Below the pieces are notes generated by a model, which was given only the letters and a program-made list of their open reading frames with translations, made no database searches and was not told the DNA's origin. Of a DNA stretch of 6,950 nt, positions 1 through 6,800 are shown one piece after another. The stretch lies in contig JAFAED010000239.1 of assembly GCA_023424275.1 (NCBI GenBank), forward strand, positions 1 through 6,950. The letters run 5' to 3'. This stretch comes from Pseudomonadota bacterium (GTDB taxonomy: Bacteria; Pseudomonadota; Alphaproteobacteria; Sphingomonadales; Sphingomonadaceae). The position numbers were made by a program, and so were the translations under genes. Numbering within the stretch: position 1 is the first letter of the stretch; every line of letters starts with the position of its first letter.

Positions 1-1
1 C

Positions 2-436
2 ATCGGAGCAGCGGACGACGCCGAGGATATTCTTCACGATGCATGGATACGGATTCGCGCGCTCGACCGCGCGGTGCCGTCGGAGGCAATGTCCTACCTT
101 TATCGCATGCTCCATAATCTGGTGATAGATCGCCGGCGGTCGTCACGCCGCCTGCTGCACCGCGACACGCAATGGGCCGAGGCGAGGGATGCGGGGGCCG
201 CGCAACCCGACAGCGAACGGCGGCTGCTCGCGATCGAGGAGGTGCGCACTATTCACGCGGCGATCGACGCGCTCGGCGAACCGACGGCAACGATCTTTCG
301 CCGGCACCGGCTGCAGGGCCAGACCCAGCGCGCGATCGCCGGTGAGCTTTCGATGGGCTTGAGCACGGTCGAGAAGCATCTGCGCCGCGCCTATGCGGCG
401 TTGCTCAGCACGCGAAAGGCGGGCGACGATGTCTGA
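2..436 (+). CDS. ECF-type RNA polymerase sigma factor, FecI-like (5' end cut off by window edge)
   Basis: The frame is open from base 2 to a TGA at 434-436, giving 144 visible residues. ECF sigma factors usually have about 160-190, so the first few tens of residues lie before the window. Residues counted from the first visible codon: A7-E8-D9-I10 followed by D13-A14-W15 is the typical 'AEDhhQ-hh' helix of sigma region 2. Y32-L33-Y34-R35 to N39-L40-V41-I42-D43-R44 matches the end of region 2 (family form 'WLY.IARN..ID..R'). Residues about 87-134 form region 4, with a helix-turn-helix at about 108-130 (T-Q-R-A-I-A, then G-L-S-T-V-E-K-H-L) that would read the -35 element. Its stop overlaps the FecR-like gene by 8 bases, the usual sigma/anti-sigma arrangement. 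The role inferred is transcription of the downstream receptor operon in response to the receptor's ligand. Family assignment is secure; target promoters are unknown. Confidence 0.93.
   Translation: MGAADDAEDILHDAWIRIRALDRAVPSEAMSYLYRMLHNLVIDRRRSSRRLLHRDTQWAEARDAGAAQPDSERRLLAIEEVRTIHAAIDALGEPTATIFRRHRLQGQTQRAIAGELSMGLSTVEKHLRRAYAALLSTRKAGDDV
415..419 (+). promoter_or_regulatory. Ribosome binding site deciding the FecR-like start
   Basis: AAAGG lies 9 bases before the ATG at 429. This supports 429 over the in-frame upstream ATG at 393, which would add 12 residues (MRRCSARERRAT) unlike the family's N-terminus and enlarge the overlap with the sigma gene to 44 bases. Confidence 0.55.
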
Positions 437-1385
437 CACCGTCTCGCGAAAGTCGCCCGAAACGCTGCGCGAAGAGGCGCTCGGCTGGATTCTCCGCCTG
501 CGTGACGGAGAGGCGGCCGATTGGGTGGCATTCGAACAATGGATGGCAGCGGACTCGCGCGCGCCGGCCACTTACTGGGCCCTCGCCGATGCCGACGCCG
601 ACGTGGTGGAGGCCCTGTCGCAGCCGCGCCCCGAGCCATTGGCGTCGACGCTTTCGACCCGTGCGCCGCGGCGCAAATGGATCGCCGGCGGCGCAATGGC
701 TCTCGCGGCGTCGATCATGCTGCTGTTCTTCCTGATGCGACCCGCCGGCACCTATACGGTCGCGACAGTGGGGGGAGCGCCGAAAAATATCGCGCTGGAC
801 GACGGAAGCGCGATCTTCCTCAACGGCGGAACGAAGCTGATCCTCGATCATGCCGATCCGCGGACCGTGCGACTGATCGACGGCGATGCGCGCTTCACGG
901 TGGCGCATGATGCAGCGCGGCCCTTTCGCGTCCATGCGGGCAAGGCGGTGCTTACCGATCTGGGCACCATCTTTGCGGTTACGCGCCATCGGGGCAGGCT
1001 GCGCATCGATGTGGCGGAGGGGGCGGTCCGGTACCGCGAGGGCGATCTGACACGCGATCTTCGGGCCGGCGATCGGCTCGAAATCGGCGTCGATGGAAAA
1101 CCGGTGCCGGGGCGTGTCGATCCCGCGGACGTTGCAGCCTGGACCGGAGGGCGGCTTGTCTATGCCGGTGCGCGTGTCGAAACCGTCGCTGCGGACCTCG
1201 TGCGGGCGACCGGGATCGATGTCGAAGCCGCGCCGGCGACGGCCGGTCTACAGTTCAGCGGCGGCTTTTCGCTGGGCAACCGCGACGCCGAAACGATCCG
1301 TCGCGCCGCCAGCCTCATGGGGCTGCGGGCTCGCGCCGCCGGCGACCGGCTGATCCTGGAGGCACCCGCTCCGGATTCGAAATGA
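429..1385 (+). CDS. FecR-family anti-sigma regulator (inner membrane, periplasmic sensor)
   Basis: This 318-residue protein has the standard FecR layout. Residues about 14-52 are the cytoplasmic DUF4880-type segment that binds the sigma factor (E-E-A-L-G-W-I-L-R-L, then W-V-A-F-E-Q-W-M-A, then A-Y/T-Y-W). One membrane segment spans about 85-103, directly after R81-R82-K83. The periplasmic FecR domain covers about 108-205 and starts T-V-A-T-V-G-G-A-P-K. W238-T-G-G-R-L-V-Y opens the C-terminal domain (about 238-312), which in this family resembles an STN fold and contacts the receptor's signalling domain. L178-G179-T180-I-F matches the conserved Gly-Thr site where Pseudomonas FecR homologues such as FoxR self-cleave. 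The twin arginines before the membrane segment fit the Tat-dependent export reported for E. coli FecR, but this is inference here. The gene overlaps the sigma gene by 8 bases and the receptor gene by 4, so translational coupling is likely. Confidence 0.93.
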   Translation: MSDTVSRKSPETLREEALGWILRLRDGEAADWVAFEQWMAADSRAPATYWALADADADVVEALSQPRPEPLASTLSTRAPRRKWIAGGAMALAASIMLLFFLMRPAGTYTVATVGGAPKNIALDDGSAIFLNGGTKLILDHADPRTVRLIDGDARFTVAHDAARPFRVHAGKAVLTDLGTIFAVTRHRGRLRIDVAEGAVRYREGDLTRDLRAGDRLEIGVDGKPVPGRVDPADVAAWTGGRLVYAGARVETVAADLVRATGIDVEAAPATAGLQFSGGFSLGNRDAETIRRAASLMGLRARAAGDRLILEAPAPDSK

Positions 1386-3733
1386 GGTTTGCCGCCGGTC
1401 TACTCCTGATGGCGGCACCCACTGCCGTGCACGCCACGGTCGATTCGTCGCCGATCGACCTGCCCGCTGGTGCGCTCGGCCAGGCGGTCGCGGCGCTCTC
1501 TCGTCAGGCGCGGATCGACGTGGGAGTGGACGATCCCGCGTTGCACCAGGTCAGGACTCGACCCGTCCGCGGGCGAATGAGCGCCGAAACGGCCCTCGAC
1601 CGGCTGCTGCGGGATACACCTGCGACGTGGCGACGCGGACGCGGCGGCCTCTTCCATATTGTCCGCCGATCCCGGCCCGTTGCGATCCGGGCCGCGTTGG
1701 ACCCGGCGCGGCGCCCGATATGGCGTGCCCCGCCAATCCCGCCGGTCGAGATCGTGATTACCGCATCGAAGCGCGACGCCCGGCTCGACGATTATCCGGC
1801 GATGGTGACGCTTCTTCCCGGCGATGCGCTCGGCGCGGGCGCGGTGCCGGGCAGCGATGCGATCGTGCAGGCGCTGCCGGGGGCGGGGTCGACCCAGCTG
1901 GGGCCGGGCCGCAACAAATTGTTCCTTCGCGGGGTCATCGATTCCAGTTTTCACGGGCCGGGCGAGGCCGCCACCGCACAATATCTCGATCATGTGCGGA
2001 TCAATCACAACGGACCCGACCCCAGCCTTCGCCTCTATGACCTCGCTGCGGTCGAGATCCTCGAAGGGCCCCAAGGGACCCTCTATGGCGCGGGATCGCT
2101 CGGCGGGCTAATCCGTCTTGTCACCAATCGTCCCCGGCTCGACCGGACCGAGGGGCGGTTCACGGCAGGACTGTCGCATGTCGAGCATGGCGAGCCGGGC
2201 GCCGACGCCGCAGCGATGCTCAACCTGCCGCTGGTCGACAATCGCGCGGCCCTGCGGCTCGTCGGCTACGCCGCGCGCGAAGGCGGCTATATCGACAATC
2301 CGGTGCTCGGAAAACGCGATATAAACCGCGTCTCGGTGCGCGGCGCCCGTTCGGCGCTCCGGCTGGACGCCGGCGCCTGGACGATCGACATCGATGGCGT
2401 CCTGCAATCGATCCGCGCCGCCGACAGCCAATGGACCGATCGGACCGGCGAGCGGCTGACGCGCCGCAGCGCGGTTCGTGAGCCGTATAGCTCCGATTAC
2501 CGTCAGACCAGTCTCGCTGCCGAACGGGACATTGGGGATGTGCATTTCGTTGCGAGCCTCGCCAAGGTCGGCCGAAAGATGGCGCAGCGATATGACAAAG
2601 GGGCTTTGGCGACGCCCCTCGCGGTCACGCAGCACGACCGCTCCGGCCTCCTTGTCGGCGAGGTGCGCCTGTCGCAAGGCCGCGATGGCAGCGCGGGGTG
2701 GGTCGCCGGGGCGAGCCTCCTCGATAGCGACGGGCGGACGCGGCGCGGAAACGGTGATTCGGTCGAAGGACTCGCGTTACGCCAGGAAATCCGGAACGCG
2801 ACGCGCGAGGTTACGCTGTTTGGCGAGGCGGACATTGTCATCGCGAACGGGCTGGTCGCGACAGCAGGCCTTCGGCTTTCCCACACGCGCTTGCGCGGCT
2901 GGGCATGGGCAAAGGACAGCCTTCTGGCTTTACCGGGGAATGGCAGGCCGATCGTCGCGGGTCTTGCGGAGTCCAATCTTCGGCTGCTCCCCGGACTCGC
3001 GCTGGGCGCGCGCATGTCGGACCGGCTATACCTCTTCGCGCGTTATCAGGAAGGCTTTCGCAGCGGTGGCGCCGGTGTTGCGGGGGCGCGGCCCGAAATC
3101 CATCGCGGCGACCGGCTGCGGTCTTGGGAAATCGGCCAGCGGCTGAAGGTCGGCGACCGTGCCGATGTCGACGTTGCGCTGTCCTACGCACGCTGGAACG
3201 GCATATTGGCCGAGCTTGTGTCGCAGACCGGCGATCTCATGATTGCGAATATCGGCGACGGCGAGATCGCCTCGGTCGAAACCCGTGCCTCCTGGCGCCC
3301 GTCGAGCAACTGGACGCTGCAGGGGGGCCTGTCCTGGACGTACAGCAGGCTCACGCGCCCGGACATCGCTACGATCGCGCTGAAAGGCGGGCGACTGCCG
3401 AACGTCCCGCGCTTCGGGATGCAGGCGAGCGCCTCCCGCGAATGGCAGCTGAGCGGCCGGCTGCGCGCGAAATTGGGGGCGGACCTGCGCTATTTCGGCG
3501 GATCGCGCATCGGCGCGGGGCCGTTACTCGACAGCGTCCAGGGGCGATATGTCGACGACCGTCTGTTCTTGCGCCTCGGCGAGGCGCGGCGCGCCCTCAG
3601 CCTCGAGGTCAGCAATCTCCTTGATACCGACGCCAACCGCTTCGCGCTCGGCAACCCCTACCGCATCTATGATCCACAGATGACGCCGCAGCGGCCGCGG
3701 ACCGTCCGGGTCGGCTTCGACGCTGCCTTTTAG
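1382..3733 (+). CDS. TonB-dependent outer-membrane receptor with N-terminal STN signalling domain (FecA-like architecture)
   Basis: The protein has 783 residues. A signal peptide covers residues 1-18 (hydrophobic L7-L8-L9-M10, cleavage expected after V16-H17-A18). Residues about 25-95 are an STN domain: I25-D-L-P-A-G-A-L-G-Q-A-V-A-A-L, then a conserved M-S-A-E-T-A-L-D-R-L-L. An Arg/Pro-rich linker follows, then a TonB box at E123-I-V-I-T-A-S-K-R131. The plug domain (about 135-250) contains L-F-L-R-G-V and the signature V224-E-I-L-E-G-P-Q-G-T-L-Y-G-A-G-S-L-G-G. The rest is the 22-strand barrel, ending in the terminal phenylalanine F783 typical of outer-membrane proteins. Its ATG overlaps the FecR-like stop as ATGA. 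The best Shine-Dalgarno-like run (TGGAGG, 1357-1362) is 19 bases away, too far, so translation probably relies on coupling. The STN domain shows it both imports and signals. The substrate (siderophore, haem, other chelate or carbohydrate) cannot be told from sequence alone. Confidence 0.95.
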   Translation: MRFAAGLLLMAAPTAVHATVDSSPIDLPAGALGQAVAALSRQARIDVGVDDPALHQVRTRPVRGRMSAETALDRLLRDTPATWRRGRGGLFHIVRRSRPVAIRAALDPARRPIWRAPPIPPVEIVITASKRDARLDDYPAMVTLLPGDALGAGAVPGSDAIVQALPGAGSTQLGPGRNKLFLRGVIDSSFHGPGEAATAQYLDHVRINHNGPDPSLRLYDLAAVEILEGPQGTLYGAGSLGGLIRLVTNRPRLDRTEGRFTAGLSHVEHGEPGADAAAMLNLPLVDNRAALRLVGYAAREGGYIDNPVLGKRDINRVSVRGARSALRLDAGAWTIDIDGVLQSIRAADSQWTDRTGERLTRRSAVREPYSSDYRQTSLAAERDIGDVHFVASLAKVGRKMAQRYDKGALATPLAVTQHDRSGLLVGEVRLSQGRDGSAGWVAGASLLDSDGRTRRGNGDSVEGLALRQEIRNATREVTLFGEADIVIANGLVATAGLRLSHTRLRGWAWAKDSLLALPGNGRPIVAGLAESNLRLLPGLALGARMSDRLYLFARYQEGFRSGGAGVAGARPEIHRGDRLRSWEIGQRLKVGDRADVDVALSYARWNGILAELVSQTGDLMIANIGDGEIASVETRASWRPSSNWTLQGGLSWTYSRLTRPDIATIALKGGRLPNVPRFGMQASASREWQLSGRLRAKLGADLRYFGGSRIGAGPLLDSVQGRYVDDRLFLRLGEARRALSLEVSNLLDTDANRFALGNPYRIYDPQMTPQRPRTVRVGFDAAF

Positions 3734-3758
3734 GGCGAATGCAGATAATTTTTCGCCC
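3733..3758 (+). terminator. Hairpin just after the receptor stop codon, possible weak terminator
   Basis: GGGCGAA (3733-3739) and TTCGCCC (3752-3758) can form a perfect 7-bp stem with a 12-base loop, beginning at the last base of the receptor stop codon. No T-run follows, so it is not a classic intrinsic terminator. It could instead protect the 3' end of the cassette mRNA, or slow polymerase before the repeat-protein gene. Confidence 0.25.
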
Positions 3759-3786
3759 GCCGTAAGGTGTCTTGCGACCGACATCG

Positions 3787-3856
3787 TTCTGTCATCATCG
3801 GGTCCGACAGTTTCTTGTGAAACCATCTCTTGCGGGCCCTGAACCAGATGACAGGG
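3787..3856 (+). promoter_or_regulatory. Leader inverted repeat that could mask the start codon of the repeat-protein gene
   Basis: CTGTCATC (3789-3796) is the exact reverse complement of GATGACAG (3847-3854). Two G-U pairs (3787 with 3856, 3788 with 3855) could lengthen the stem to 10 pairs. The downstream arm covers the ATG at 3848-3850 and the AGGG that starts the better Shine-Dalgarno sequence at 3853-3858. The loop is about 50 bases. If the transcript starts before 3787, this pairing would hide the translation start. An 8-base match in a stretch this short is uncommon but not beyond chance, and no known riboswitch family is recognised. Confidence 0.3.
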
Positions 3857-6800
3857 AGTCGCACATTGCAGCAGATTTCGGGCCTCGGTTTCGCCGTACC
3901 TCACCACAACCGGACGCGGGGACATCGTGTCCGGTTGGCGCTTGGAACAAGTCTCGCCAGCGCCGCCGCGGCGCTGCTGCTCGCTCCCGCGGCTGTAGAA
4001 GCGCATGGCGTGCCGGACATCTCGTCGCTGCGCGCGCCGCTCCTCGCTGCCTCCTCGCATGCGTCGTCCGCCGTGGCGGCGGCACCCGAAGATCTTACCA
4101 TCCGGCTTGACGAGGGCACGCATGTCGAGACCGTCGACGATTATGACCATGGCATCTCGCTCACCAATTTCACGGGTGGCTCGGTCACGATCGAGGCGGC
4201 GGGCGCATCGGTAGAGACCAGGGGCACGGGCGCCATCGGCGCGGTGGCGATCGCCATCGACGGCAATGCCATCGTGCAGGTCGGTGACGTCAAGACCGCC
4301 GGCGATGCGGCAAACGGGGTCGTGGCGGGTTCGGCGAACGGTACGGTCAGCGTGCAGGCCGGCCATGTCGTGACCGAAGGCGGCACCTCCTTCGGCATCC
4401 ATGCGACGGGTTATACCGGGCCGGTCGACGTATCGGCGGCGTCGGTACAGACGTCGGGTTCCTATGCGACGGGCATTCACGCGATGTCGAACGGCGATGT
4501 GTCGATCGACGTCGGCGATGTGCTGACCACCGGCGACAATTCGGTGGGCGTCGACGGGCAGGCCGGTCAACGGCCCACCTATGACGAGGACACCGGCTTG
4601 CCGGTCCTGTCGGACCCTGCCGACCTGACGATCCGCGCCGACAATGTCGAAACGCGCGGTCATTCGTCGGACGGCGTGATCGCGACGAATTTCACCAAGG
4701 GCAATACCTCGGTCGACGTCGGCAACATCAAGACGACGGGTGACAACAGCTGGGGCGCCTATGCCGGCGGTTTCGGCAACGTCGCGCTGCATGCGGGAAC
4801 GGTCGAAACGACGGGCGCCGGTTCGGTCGGCCTGGGCGCGGTCAGCTATTACGGCAATGTCGAGGTGTCGGCCGACAGCGTGGTGACGCGCGGCGATTAC
4901 TCCAATGGCGTCAACGTCCTCAATTACGATCCTACCAAGGCCACTTCGATCGATCTCGGAAGTGTCGAAACACACGGCAATTCGTCGACCGGCGTCTATA
5001 TGGGCGGGCCTTATTGGCCGTATAACGAGGGGCAGGCCGTTACGCTGACCGCCGATACGGTGACGACGCACGGCGTCAATTCGACTGCGGTTGCGATCCG
5101 GTCGGGCGGGGATCTGACGATCGATCTCGGGCAGGTGGTAGCCGAGGGCGATCGTTCGCGCGGCATTGCGATCCAGTCGGGTTGGGGCGATATTTCGCTG
5201 ACGGTCGACAGCGTCGTGACAAAGGGCGAGGCGCAATATGGTCGCGATGCGGTTGGCATCCGGATCGGAACCAACCATGGATCGGTCGACGCGACGATCG
5301 GATCGGTGGAAACCAACAGCCGCAATTCGCCGGCGATCCTGACGAGCGGATTTTACACCGACCAGAATTTCACGATCACCGGGGGGCTTCAAACCAACGG
5401 TTATCACGCTTCGGCATTCCAGGCGGACATCGACACCGGATCGCTGACGCTCGACGCGGCGTCGATCACGACGAAGGGCGAAGCGAGCAACGGCGTGAAG
5501 GTGGGCATGCGGTCGGGCGAGGTCGATATCCGCACCGGCACGATCGAGACCTTCGGCAAGGATTCCGCAGGGATATTGGTCGAGAGCGTCAGCTATGACG
5601 GACAGGGGCACCATGTCGCAATCGACGCCGGATCGATCGCGACGCACGGCGACAATTCGGCCGGTATCAGCGTGCTGGCGCTGGGCGCGAACGCGGACAT
5701 CAAGGCGGGCAGCATCACGACTGCGGGCGAATATTCGGCCGGCGTGAGGGCCGTCGCGGTGTCGGGCGTCGGTGCCGACGGCAATCCCTTCGGGGGCGAC
5801 GTCAATATCGATGTCGGGACGGTTGCGACGACTGGCGACAATGCGCCGGGCATTGATGCGATCGCTTATGGCGCGATCGCGATCAAGGCCGAGAAGGTCA
5901 CGACCGAAGGGTCGCGCTCGACCGGGATCGTGGCGCAGGCCTATGGCGACATCGTGATCGACGCGGGAACGGTCGAAACGCACGGCTATCGCGCCGACGG
6001 TATCCTGGCGAACAGCAATATCGGTGGCAGCACCGGGAACATCACGATCACCGCCGGCAGCGTTACGACGACGGGCACAGCGGCCAGCGGCATTCGCGCG
6101 GAGGCCTATGCCGGATCGGTCGACATCAAGGCCGGCAGCGTCAAGGCCAGCGGCTATGGTGCCGACGGCGTCTTTGCCTGGAGCTACATGGGCGATGCCA
6201 AGGTCGATGTCGGCACGGTTTCGACCAGTGGTGAAGGCGGCCGCGGCATCACAGCCTATTCGGGCGGCACCACGACGGTCATTGCCGGCGATGTGACAAC
6301 GACCGGCGCCGGCGCTTCGTCGGAATTCGATGCCGGCGGGATCAAGGCGGTCGGCGCGTCGGTTGTCGTCAAGGCGGGGAGCGTCAGCACCAAGGGTGAT
6401 TATTCCACCGGCATCTATGCCAACAGCAATATGGTCAACGACAATGGGCAGGTACCGCGTGACATCAGCGTGACCGCAGCCAGCGTTTCGACCGAAGGCC
6501 TGTTCTCGCACGGCGTCGTCGCGATCAATACGGCACGGCGCGCGAACATCGACATCGACGTCGGCAGCATCAAGACAAAGGGCGACTATGCGCTCGGTAT
6601 CTATGCCTCTGCTCCCACCGGCAACATCTCGGTCAAGGCGGACAGCATCGAGACCGAGGGCAAGCAGGCGGCGGGTGTCGTCGCGATCAGCAATTATGGC
6701 GACATCGGCATCGATATCGGCACGATCGTAACGAAGGGCGAGGGCGCGGCCGCGATCTACGCCTATGCCGGCGGCGCGCCGAAGGCAGGCGAGAGCACGA

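Noticed and set aside
393..428. Upstream ATG start for the FecR-like gene
   Set aside because: It adds 12 residues unlike the family and lies deep inside the sigma gene; the ATG at 429 has a well-placed AAAGG.
3772..3800. Possible -35/-10 promoter (TTGCGA followed 17 bases later by TCATCG)
   Set aside because: The -10 match is poor, and no other convincing sigma-70 or ECF promoter was seen in the gap.
3772..4110. A 112-residue + strand frame starting with TTG across the gap and the repeat gene's start
   Set aside because: It has a rare start, an Arg/Cys/Pro-rich sequence typical of an off-frame reading, and overlaps the signal-peptide coding region of a much better supported gene.
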